Positions 1-5,842 of a stretch of 12,155 bases of DNA are shown here, piece after piece. The notes under the pieces are model-generated. The model was not told the origin of the DNA and searched no databases. It was given only the letters and a program-made list of their open reading frames with translations. How positions within the stretch are numbered: the stretch's first letter is position 1; the number at the start of each line of letters is the position of its first letter. This stretch comes from Actinomycetes bacterium (GTDB taxonomy: Bacteria > Actinomycetota > Thermoleophilia > Solirubrobacterales > 70-9), in contig JAEZIQ010000092.1 of assembly GCA_023436605.1 (NCBI GenBank), positions 1-12,155 on the forward strand, in the 5' to 3' direction. Made by a program: the position numbers and the translations under genes.

Positions 1-697
1 CATTCCAGGGCCTGAGCACGGCGGCGACCACGGCCGCGGTGAACACGGGAATCAGGAATCCGAGCAGGCCCGGCGTGTACTCGGCTCCGACCATCACCGG
101 GGCGAGCAGGGACGCTCCGAGGATGCTCGTCGCGACTACTTCGCTTCGCCACCAGAAGCCGATCCCGAGTCCGGCCAGGCCGATCAGGCCGGAAAGCACA
201 AGGGCGGCAACCGGATCGATCAGGTCGTAGAGCCGGGTTGCCGCGACCAGAGCAATGAACATCCCGGCGAACCCGATGACGACCAGCGCTTCAGCCGGGG
301 TCGCCAGCTTCCTGACTTCCCGGAGGTAGATGCCGGCGCCGGCCAGGATCGCCGCGAAGACCGCCGCACCCAGCACTCGGACCTCTTCGCTGATCCAGCC
401 GTTCGAGATGCCGTAGGAAACGAGGAAGATCAGCCCGGCAAGGACCGCGATCGCTCCCGCAATTGCGAGGTTTCTGGGGCTGAGGACATCCTCGAGGGTG
501 AGGTTGCGGGGCTCCCGAACCGCATGTGAAGTCCTCGGTTGCCGTGGTCCCGGGGCCGGGGCCGCGACCGCCGGGCGAGGAGGTGCCTGCCGGGCGAGAG
601 GCGCCGGGCTCGGGCGTTGCCGGCCTCTCATCTCGGCGAGTTCCCTCTCGAGTTCGAGCACCCTGTCTTCGAGATTCTCAATCCGCGTCTCGTTCAT
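1..697 (-). CDS. DUF2339 family multi-spanning membrane protein (3' end outside window)
   Basis: The open frame begins at ATG 697 on the minus strand and runs off the left edge, so only the first 232 residues are visible. Residues 1-25 are a charged heptad-like stretch (NETRIENLEDRVLELEREL), a likely short coiled coil. A Pro/Ala-rich linker follows (about 28-55), then at least six hydrophobic segments at about 77-97, 107-125, 137-153, 163-182, 187-204 and 210-228. This order of coiled-coil head, low-complexity linker and tightly packed membrane helices, with a segment like SYGISNGWIS after the first helix, is typical of DUF2339 proteins, which are large membrane proteins of unknown function. 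The gene lies 88 bases downstream of the P450 gene on the same strand and may be co-transcribed with it. The ribosome site is weak (GTGGGGG before the ATG). Family assignment is from recalled architecture; no function can be given. Confidence 0.75.
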   Translation of the reverse strand, partial: MNETRIENLEDRVLELERELAEMRGRQRPSPAPLARQAPPRPAVAAPAPGPRQPRTSHAVREPRNLTLEDVLSPRNLAIAGAIAVLAGLIFLVSYGISNGWISEEVRVLGAAVFAAILAGAGIYLREVRKLATPAEALVVIGFAGMFIALVAATRLYDLIDPVAALVLSGLIGLAGLGIGFWWRSEVVATSILGASLLAPVMVGAEYTPGLLGFLIPVFTAAVVAAVLRPWN

Positions 698-785
698 GCC
701 CCCACTTACGCGGGCCCCGCCGATCAGTTACATGAGCGTTTCGTGAAAATCTTGAGCGACTCTTGAGGACGCCCGCGAAACCTGA

Positions 786-2114
786 TCAGAAAGCGAAACG
801 GACCTGGCCGCCGCGCTTGGGCGATGAGGTGATGAAGCGTGAAATCGTCGGTTCTTCCGGGCCGACGGGAAGCAGAATGCCGGCCCGGGCGACCGCCCGC
901 ATCACGATTTCCATCTCGGCCATCGCGAACTGCATGCCAATGCAGCGGCGCACTCCGCCACCGAACGGAAACCAGGTGTAGGTGCCGGGCTTGACTCCAT
1001 CCCAGCGGTCCGGCTTGAAGGCGAGCGGATCCGGATAGATGTCCTCGCGGCGGTGGACCAGGTAGATGCTCGGGGCGAGCATGTCACCAGGTTGGAATTC
1101 GTAGCCGCCGATCTCGATCGGTTCCTGAACCCGTCGGAGCACGAAGTCGAGCACGGGCCTCAGCCGGAGGGCCTCCTGGGCAACCCAGCGGGCGTACTCG
1201 GTCTCCTCGGTCAGCGATTCCTCGTGCAGGCGCTCGGCTCCATCCGGCACCCGGACCAGTCTTTCGAGTGCCCAGGCGAGCGCGGTCGCGGTCGTCTCGT
1301 GGCCGGCCACGATCAGGGTGACCAGCTCATCGCGGATCTCGACGTCGGTCATCGGCTGCCCGTCCTCGTCCCGGGCCAACAGGAGCATCGAGAGGATGTC
1401 GTCGCGGTCTTCGAGGTCGGTCGCCTGCCGGCGTTCGGCGATCAAGTCGTAGATGCCTTGGTCAAGCGGGGCGAGGGCAGGCTTGTACATGCGCTTGATC
1501 GGTCGGCTGCGCGGTCCGAGCACGGTGGAAATCGCGAGGCGATAGCCCTTTGAGATCCACTCGAGCGAGCTGCGGGTCGCCTCGCCGAGCTGGTCGTGCT
1601 GGACACCGGTCGAGGCGGTCCCGAGCACCACTTCGAGGATGACCTCGAGGGCGATGTCCTGGGCCACATCCCGGACCACGAAAGTCTCGCCCTTGGGAAT
1701 CTTCGCCACGACTTCCGTCGCGATCCGTTCCATCGCACCGGTCTGGGTCGCCAGCTTCTCCCCGTGGAAGGAGGGAAGAAGCAGTTTGCGCTGACGCATG
1801 TGCTCACCCTCGTCGAGCAGCAGAACTGAATGATCGCCGAGTGCGGTGGCAAGGATCTCGTTGCCTTTTCCGGCGTGGAGCGCGGTGGGGGAGCCGGTGA
1901 AGATCTGCTTTACGTCTTCCGGGTCGGCGAAGTAAAACCAGTCGCCGCGGGCCAGGTTCAAGCCGAATGTGTCCCCGTACTTGGCGCGAGCCCGGTCGAA
2001 GATCTCGTTTCTGGATGTGGTGACCTGCCAGATCTGGGTGACCCGGCTCTGGTCGATCATCGGAGGCCGCAGCCCTGTGAAGGAGGGCGAGGGGGCGGTC
2101 GCGGTAGCGCTCAT
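786..2114 (-). CDS. Cytochrome P450 monooxygenase
   Basis: This 442-residue protein is full length for a soluble bacterial P450, a heme-thiolate monooxygenase that inserts one oxygen atom from O2 using electrons from a ferredoxin or flavodoxin system. The I-helix oxygen-activation motif AGHETT is at 270-275, the K-helix ExxR motif (EALR) at 314-317, and the heme-binding loop FGGGVRRCIG at 384-393 with Cys391 as the axial thiolate. The N-terminus (LRPPMIDQSRV near 15-25) has no membrane helix. The overall look, with a FGGGxRRCIG loop and a long C-terminal half, resembles the CYP110/CYP138-like bacterial group, but substrate cannot be read from sequence. The ATG at 2114 is preceded by AGGGTG. 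The HMG-CoA reductase gene ends only 43 bases upstream, so the two are probably one transcript; a terpenoid or sterol-like substrate is a possible inference. No ferredoxin or reductase gene is in the window. Confidence 0.93.
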   Translation of the reverse strand: MSATATAPSPSFTGLRPPMIDQSRVTQIWQVTTSRNEIFDRARAKYGDTFGLNLARGDWFYFADPEDVKQIFTGSPTALHAGKGNEILATALGDHSVLLLDEGEHMRQRKLLLPSFHGEKLATQTGAMERIATEVVAKIPKGETFVVRDVAQDIALEVILEVVLGTASTGVQHDQLGEATRSSLEWISKGYRLAISTVLGPRSRPIKRMYKPALAPLDQGIYDLIAERRQATDLEDRDDILSMLLLARDEDGQPMTDVEIRDELVTLIVAGHETTATALAWALERLVRVPDGAERLHEESLTEETEYARWVAQEALRLRPVLDFVLRRVQEPIEIGGYEFQPGDMLAPSIYLVHRREDIYPDPLAFKPDRWDGVKPGTYTWFPFGGGVRRCIGMQFAMAEMEIVMRAVARAGILLPVGPEEPTISRFITSSPKRGGQVRFAF

Positions 2115-2157
2115 GGCCTCACCCTAGTTCATTGACAATGCTTCGTGTCAGGGTTTC

Positions 2158-3324
2158 TCAGCGGTTGCGGCCGTACTGGTCGTGGGCTTCGACGAACTCG
2201 TCGGCGACCACCGCGCTGCCCAGCGAGAGGTCGCCACAGAGAACGGTGGCGGCGATGATCTCGGCCAGCTTGTTCACCTTGCCGGCGCCCCGGCAGCCGA
2301 GCACGTCGAGGCATTCACTCTGGGTCGGGAGGGCGGTCCCGCCGCCGTAGGTGGCGACGATCAGAGAGGGGAGGGTGATCGAGGAGTAGTAGGCGTCGCC
2401 TCGCAGCTCCGCGTACCCGAGCGCGGCCTGGGATTCGGCCACGTTCGCCTCGTCCTGACCGGTCGCGATGAAGACTGCGGCGATCCCGTTGGCCGGGTGA
2501 GGCGTGTTGGCGGCGGCACCGGCGAGGATCGCACCCTGGGTGGCGATCTGACGGGCCCGGTAGACCTGCTCCGCGGTCACCCGCATGTGCTTCTCGAGCA
2601 GCTCGCCCGGGACCGTGATCTCCGCTACCACCCGCTTGCCCCGGGTTTTCAGCGTGTTGAGCTGGGAGTGCTTCTTGTCGGTCGAGAGCTGGGCATCGAG
2701 CATGTAATCGGTGAGCGGCGGGTAGTTCTTTTTGATCCACTCGCAGGCAAACCAGGTGGCTTTGCTGGTCATGTTCTGGCCGGCTGCGTCCCCGGTCGTG
2801 TAATCGAAGCGGGTGTAGACGAAGCGGCTGGCGTGGTAGCGCTCGATCTCGATCAGCTTGCCGGTGGACGTGCTCGATTCGGCGACCGACTTGATCTCGT
2901 CGTAGTTCTCGTCCAGCCAGTCCACGAAATCCCGCGCCTCCCGGGCCGATTCGAAGAGGAAAGCCGGGGCCCGCTGCATGCGGTCGTCGACGATCGTGGT
3001 CTTGACCCCGCCGGCCTCGGCGCACATCTTCATGCCGCGGCTGTACGAGGCGACCAGGGTGCCCTCCGTGGTTGCCATCGGTACGTAGAACTCGCCCTGG
3101 GCGTGTTCGCCGTCAACGAGCAGCGGCCCGGCCAGGCCGATCGGAACCTGGGCGACCCCGATGAAGTTCTCGATGTTGCCCGGCAACACCTCCGGGTCGA
3201 AGGAGTAAGACCCGACCTGATCGAGGTCGGCCCCGGTTTCTTCGCGCACCAGCGCACGCCGCGCCGCGGCCGCCTCCCGGCTGTAGTCGTTCTCAGGGTC
3301 TCTCGGAATCCTGGGCAGACTCAT
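2158..3324 (-). CDS. Hydroxymethylglutaryl-CoA reductase, class I-like
   Basis: This enzyme reduces HMG-CoA to mevalonate, the committed step of the mevalonate route to isoprenoids, and class I members use NADPH. The 388-residue soluble protein has no membrane anchor. Visible motifs in order are ENFIGVAQVPIGLAGPL (about 52-68), the substrate motif PMATTEG with catalytic Glu87, DAAGQN (179-184, where the animal enzyme has DAMGMN), STDKKHSQLN with catalytic Lys217, GQDEAN with catalytic Asp291, and a glycine-rich VATYGGGTALPTQ stretch (323-335). His381 close to the C-terminus fits the catalytic histidine. All four expected catalytic residues are therefore present. The ATG at 3324 is chosen because it gives a normal-length N-terminus and has TAGTCT seven bases upstream. 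Most Actinomycetota make isoprenoids by the MEP route, so this gene is notable. The P450 follows in the same direction; no other mevalonate gene is seen. Confidence 0.93.
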   Translation of the reverse strand: MSLPRIPRDPENDYSREAAAARRALVREETGADLDQVGSYSFDPEVLPGNIENFIGVAQVPIGLAGPLLVDGEHAQGEFYVPMATTEGTLVASYSRGMKMCAEAGGVKTTIVDDRMQRAPAFLFESAREARDFVDWLDENYDEIKSVAESSTSTGKLIEIERYHASRFVYTRFDYTTGDAAGQNMTSKATWFACEWIKKNYPPLTDYMLDAQLSTDKKHSQLNTLKTRGKRVVAEITVPGELLEKHMRVTAEQVYRARQIATQGAILAGAAANTPHPANGIAAVFIATGQDEANVAESQAALGYAELRGDAYYSSITLPSLIVATYGGGTALPTQSECLDVLGCRGAGKVNKLAEIIAATVLCGDLSLGSAVVADEFVEAHDQYGRNR

Positions 3325-3331
3325 GCCGGGC

Positions 3332-3337
3332 AGACTA
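3332..3337 (-). promoter_or_regulatory. Candidate -10 element for the HMG-CoA reductase gene (leaderless)
   Basis: On the minus strand TAGTCT fits the actinobacterial TANNNT -10 pattern and ends seven bases before the ATG at 3324. Transcription would start at or next to the start codon. No Shine-Dalgarno sequence is visible in front of the gene, which agrees with a leaderless message. No clear -35 is seen. Confidence 0.4.
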
Positions 3338-3346
3338 CTTCGCAGC

Positions 3347-3352
3347 TACGAT
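3347..3352 (+). promoter_or_regulatory. Candidate -10 element for the glutathione peroxidase gene (leaderless)
   Basis: TACGAT fits TANNNT and is followed by six bases and then the ATG at 3359. This places the expected transcription start on the A of the start codon. There is no purine-rich ribosome site before this ATG. It faces the candidate -10 of the reductase gene within the same short divergent gap. Confidence 0.42.
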
Positions 3353-3358
3353 CCTTCC

Positions 3359-3841
3359 ATGAGCGAGAGCGAACGTCCGGTCGTCCTGACCGGCTCCATG
3401 AACCGGCTGAACGGCAAACCGCAGGATCTCTCCGAGTACCTCGGGGAGGTGGCTCTGGTGGTCAACACCGCCAGCAAGTGCGGGCTCACCCCGCAGTTCG
3501 AGGCGCTGCAGGCGATCTACGCTGACCGCAAGGACCGGGGCTTTACCGTGCTCGGCTTCCCGGCCAATGACTTCATGGAGCAGGAGCCCGGCACGGCGGA
3601 TGAGATCGCCGAGTTCTGCCAGATCAATTACGGCGTCGAGTTCCCGATGTTCGAGAAGACCACCGTGGTCGGTGACGAGGCGAATCCGCTGTTTGCCGAG
3701 CTGGCGGCCCAGTCGGAGCAGCCGGAATGGAATTTCGCCAAGTACCTGATCGACCGCGAGGGCCGACTGGTGAAGAAGTTCCCGGCCCCGACCGCCCCCG
3801 ATGACCCGGAGGTCATCGAAGCAATCGAGGCCGAGCTCTAA
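3359..3841 (+). CDS. Glutathione peroxidase family protein (thiol peroxidase, Cys type)
   Basis: This predicted cytoplasmic peroxidase reduces hydrogen peroxide or organic hydroperoxides; Cys-type bacterial members usually take electrons from thioredoxin. The 160 residues match the usual size. The peroxidatic Cys41 lies in VVNTASKCGLTPQ, Gln75 in MEQEPGT, and Trp124-Asn125 in WNFAKYLI, which completes the Cys-Gln-Trp-Asn tetrad. Cys87 (EFCQINYGVEFPMF) sits where two-Cys thioredoxin-dependent members keep the resolving cysteine. The family box FPCNQF is altered to FPANDF at 68-72, so the third semi-conserved Cys is missing. The ATG at 3359 is preferred over the in-frame ATG at 3323, because it gives a family-like N-terminus and a -10-like hexamer lies at leaderless spacing. 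The gene is divergent from the reductase and convergent with the HugZ-like gene (six bases between stops). A role in limiting heme- or iron-driven oxidative damage is possible but inferred. Confidence 0.9.
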   Translation: MSESERPVVLTGSMNRLNGKPQDLSEYLGEVALVVNTASKCGLTPQFEALQAIYADRKDRGFTVLGFPANDFMEQEPGTADEIAEFCQINYGVEFPMFEKTTVVGDEANPLFAELAAQSEQPEWNFAKYLIDREGRLVKKFPAPTAPDDPEVIEAIEAEL

Positions 3842-3847
3842 GGGGTT

Positions 3848-4696
3848 CTAGGCGCCGAGCTTTTCGCGCGAGCGGCGGGCGAGGTCGACCGTCGCCGCGC
3901 GCAGGCCGCCCGGCTTGTCGATCGGATCAGTGAAGCTGACCCGGGCGGCCTTGTCGCCCGCGGGGGTGACCAGCTGCAGGTCGAGGCCGTAGCGGTCGGC
4001 CCGGTCGCAGCGGGCTTCGGTCGCATCCGAGTACTTGGTGAAGGCCTTGGCCATCAGCAGCAGGGCGTCGGGATGGTCGGCGTTGAGGTGCGCGATCGCA
4101 TCCGGCACCTGCGGCTGGACCGGGTCCGGCTCGGCGTTCCGGTAATCCTCGGCCGAAGCCGAGTCCATGCGGCCGTAGCCGCCGACCCAGCGCACGCGGT
4201 CGACTTCGAGGATCCAGAAGGAGAAGTCATTGAAGTCCGCGTACATCGCGGCCGACGGAACGGCCTCGAGGTGAGCGGCCCGGGCCGAAGCCTCGTCGGG
4301 ATGCTCGTCGGAGCGCTTCACCTTGCCGGCCAGAGTGACCCGGCCGCCGGCCAGCACTTCACCGGTGTGGAAGGGGTCGGAAACCATGAGCGAGGCCTGG
4401 CGGCTGTTCTCGAGGTTGCGGGCGTGTTCGGCCAGGGTGGAGAGGCAGAAGACCGGGCTGCCGTCATCCATCACGCCAAAGGTGACCAGCGAGGCCCAGG
4501 GGGTGCCGTCGTCGCTGAGCGAACCAAGGGTGCCGTGGGTGGCGTTGGCGAGGATGGTGCGTGATTCTTCGGCGGCGCTGCGGCGCTTGCCGCCGAAAGC
4601 GATCGGAGCGACGTCCGGGATCTCGGTGCCGGGGTCTGCGTCATGCACTCCGATGACGGCTTTGAGGTCACGATCGTTCTTGGTCTCGGTCGACAC
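3848..4696 (-). CDS. HugZ-like heme utilization protein (PPOX split barrel plus DUF2470)
   Basis: This 282-residue protein is a candidate cytoplasmic heme-binding and heme-degrading enzyme. Residues about 45-175 form a pyridoxamine-phosphate-oxidase-like split barrel (GTLGSLSDDGTPWASLVTFG near 55-74, and DFSFWILEVDRVRWVGGYGRM near 157-177). Residues about 197-275 form a DUF2470 domain with the HLNADH motif at 203-208. That two-domain order is the one found in HugZ/HutZ-type proteins, some of which open heme to release iron; related PPOX proteins bind flavin or F420 instead, so the activity is inferred. A 40-residue N-terminal extension without clear fold is present. The start is GTG at 4696, as no ATG lies near in frame; the ribosome site is weak (AAAGCGAGA). 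The gene is divergent from the ABC importer and shares its upstream region, which carries an iron-box-like palindrome. This context supports heme iron release over vitamin B6 metabolism. Confidence 0.85.
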   Translation of the reverse strand: MSTETKNDRDLKAVIGVHDADPGTEIPDVAPIAFGGKRRSAAEESRTILANATHGTLGSLSDDGTPWASLVTFGVMDDGSPVFCLSTLAEHARNLENSRQASLMVSDPFHTGEVLAGGRVTLAGKVKRSDEHPDEASARAAHLEAVPSAAMYADFNDFSFWILEVDRVRWVGGYGRMDSASAEDYRNAEPDPVQPQVPDAIAHLNADHPDALLLMAKAFTKYSDATEARCDRADRYGLDLQLVTPAGDKAARVSFTDPIDKPGGLRAATVDLARRSREKLGA

Positions 4697-4762
4697 CGCG
4701 GGTCTCGCTTTCGGTTCAGATTGAGGGTTGGAGAGAAGTCCGGGGGGACAGGTCAGGATTAG

Positions 4763-4781
4763 TTAGGGTACCCTATCCCTA
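4763..4781. promoter_or_regulatory. DtxR/IdeR-type iron box in the divergent promoter region
   Basis: TTAGGGTACCCTATCCCTA matches 14 of 19 positions of the DtxR/IdeR consensus TTAGGTTAGSCTAACCTAA when aligned by eye. Inside it TAGGGTACCCTA (4764-4775) is a perfect 12-bp palindrome. It lies 66 bases before the HugZ-like start and 94 bases before the binding-protein start, so one repressor dimer pair could control both directions. A weak promoter toward the importer can be drawn as GGGACA (4745-4750), 18 bases, then TACCCT (4769-4774), which would put the box over the -10. The site and its role are inferred; the palindrome is seen directly. Confidence 0.6.
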
Positions 4782-4788
4782 CTGCAGC

Positions 4789-4821
4789 GCCGGGTTTTCC
4801 GGCAGGTCCAAGACCTTTGCC
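4789..4821 (+). promoter_or_regulatory. Two mutually exclusive small hairpins in the importer leader
   Basis: GCCGG-GTTTT-CCGGC (4789-4803) can form a five-pair hairpin. The bases GGC at 4801-4803 can instead pair with GCC at 4819-4821 as the base of a second hairpin, AGGTC-CAA-GACCT (4804-4816) with a two-base bulge. Both cannot form fully together. They lie between the iron box and the ribosome site of the binding-protein gene. No T-run follows either, so they are not ordinary terminators. A regulatory role is speculative. Confidence 0.3.
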
Positions 4822-4857
4822 ACGACGCTGTGTTCCAAGGTTACTTGCCTACCCCTC

Positions 4858-4864
4858 GAAGGAG
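4858..4864 (+). promoter_or_regulatory. Ribosome binding site of the binding-protein gene
   Basis: GAAGGAG lies 11 bases before the ATG at 4876 and fixes that start over the next in-frame ATG at 4900. Just upstream, AAGGTTA (4837-4843) resembles a single half of the iron box; the partner half is not convincing. Confidence 0.6.
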
Positions 4865-4875
4865 CCCCACCCTCA

Positions 4876-5778
4876 ATGACGACCGCCGCCGCACGCCTCA
4901 TGCCCTTGACCCGCCGCATTTCCTGGGTCGTGATGCTCCTTGCCGCGGTCCTCGCGGGATTCGCCCTCCTGGCTCCCCAGGCCGAAGCGGCCAAGAAGCA
5001 GCGGGTGGTCGCAATCAGTCCTTTCGCCGCGGCGACCATGGTCAAGCTCGGCGTGAAGCCGATCGCGGTCGGACAGACCCTGGGTGGTGACCGCCGCAAG
5101 CCGGCTGCCCTCAATGGTGTCCCGGTGTTGAAACTGAGCCACCCGAACGGCCCCAACCTGGAGCAGCTGGCGAAGATCCGGCCGACCCTCGTTTTCACTT
5201 CCAATCGCTGGCAGAAGGGAACTTCGGCCATGAAGCAGCTCGGCATCCGGGTTGTGTACGCCGACCCGACCAGCGTCGGTGGCGTCTACAAGCAGGTGAC
5301 CAGGATGGGCAAGATCCTTGGCCGCACGAAGCAGGCGAATCGCCTCAAGAAGCAGATGCGGTCCCAGATCCGTTCCGCAACCAGCAATTACAAGTCGCGG
5401 CCGAAGGTACTGCTGATCCTCGGGGTCGGCCGCACTCCCTACACCTTCCTCGGCACCAGTTGGGGCGGGGACATCATCAAGCGGGCAGGTGGCCAGTTGG
5501 TCACCGGCGGGGCCAAAGGCGACGGTGGCTTCGCCCGGATCTCCGACGAGGTCGTCGTGGCCCAGAACCCTGACGTGATCATCGCCGTTCCACACGGATC
5601 GGTCACCGACATGAGCCAGGTCACCGATTACATCCTCAACAACGAGGCCTGGAAGACCACCAACGCCTATAAGACCAAACGGGTGAAGGTCTCGGTCAAC
5701 AACGAGCTTCTCCAGGCCGGCACCGACATCGGACCGGTGATCAAACAGGTTCGCCGCCAGTTCCTCCGCAACTGGTAA
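4876..5778 (+). CDS. Exported ABC importer binding protein (heme/siderophore/B12 class)
   Basis: This is a class III periplasmic-type binding protein (Peripla_BP_2), predicted to bind heme or an iron chelate outside the membrane and hand it to the permease. The 300 residues begin with a Sec-like signal: basic TRR at 12-14, a hydrophobic core at about 16-33, and a likely AEA cleavage near 38. Family landmarks are RVVAISPFAAATMVKLGVKPIAVG (43-66), NLEQLAKIRPTLVFTS (94-109), TSWGGDIIKRAGG (194-206) and ISDEVVVAQNPDVIIAVPHG (222-241). The two lobes are joined at about 165-180. Histidines 89 and 240 and Tyr189 are possible heme ligands, but this is a guess. The mature chain is lysine- and arginine-rich. 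There is no cysteine anywhere, so it cannot be a lipoprotein, unlike most Gram-positive binding proteins. The permease and ATPase genes follow. The nearby Htaa and HugZ-like genes favour heme over cobalamin. Confidence 0.87.
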   Translation: MTTAAARLMPLTRRISWVVMLLAAVLAGFALLAPQAEAAKKQRVVAISPFAAATMVKLGVKPIAVGQTLGGDRRKPAALNGVPVLKLSHPNGPNLEQLAKIRPTLVFTSNRWQKGTSAMKQLGIRVVYADPTSVGGVYKQVTRMGKILGRTKQANRLKKQMRSQIRSATSNYKSRPKVLLILGVGRTPYTFLGTSWGGDIIKRAGGQLVTGGAKGDGGFARISDEVVVAQNPDVIIAVPHGSVTDMSQVTDYILNNEAWKTTNAYKTKRVKVSVNNELLQAGTDIGPVIKQVRRQFLRNW

Positions 5779-5783
5779 CGGAC

Positions 5784-5832
5784 CTGGTCGCGGGCGGAGC
5801 AGGGACCGGGGGAGTGCGCTGAACGCGACCAG
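5784..5832 (+). repeat. 9-bp perfect inverted repeat between binding-protein and permease genes
   Basis: CTGGTCGCG (5784-5792) and CGCGACCAG (5824-5832) are exact reverse complements, separated by 31 bases that hold the purine-rich GGGGGAG (5808-5814). In RNA this would be a nine-pair stem just after the binding-protein stop and just before the permease start. No T-run follows, so it does not look like a full terminator. Stems in this position in importer operons often protect the upstream message, so that more binding protein than permease is made; that role is inference here. Confidence 0.55.
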
Positions 5833-5842
5833 ACGCATCCTT

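Noticed and set aside
1053..1553. Plus-strand open frame of about 166 codons opposite the P450 gene
   Set aside because: It lies entirely inside the P450 coding region, antisense, with composition typical of a shadow.
2131..2149. TGACA/TGTCA inverted repeat between reductase and P450 genes
   Set aside because: Five pairs with an eight-base loop is within chance, and no T-run follows.
3323..3358. Longer N-terminus for the glutathione peroxidase from ATG 3323
   Set aside because: The extra 12 residues do not look family-like and would overlap the reductase start; ATG 3359 has a -10-like hexamer at leaderless spacing.
2182..3525. Long plus-strand open frame of about 447 codons opposite the reductase gene
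   Set aside because: It is antisense to a gene with all HMG-CoA reductase motifs, has no recognisable domain, and arises from GC-rich codon bias.
3833..3865. Possible bidirectional terminator between the convergent peroxidase and HugZ-like genes
   Set aside because: Only a five-pair stem (AGCTC/GAGCT) with an 18-base loop and a short T-run inside the HugZ-like gene; too weak to call.
4837..4853. Second full iron box beside the ribosome site of the binding-protein gene
   Set aside because: Only the left half AAGGTTA fits; the right side is out of register with the consensus.
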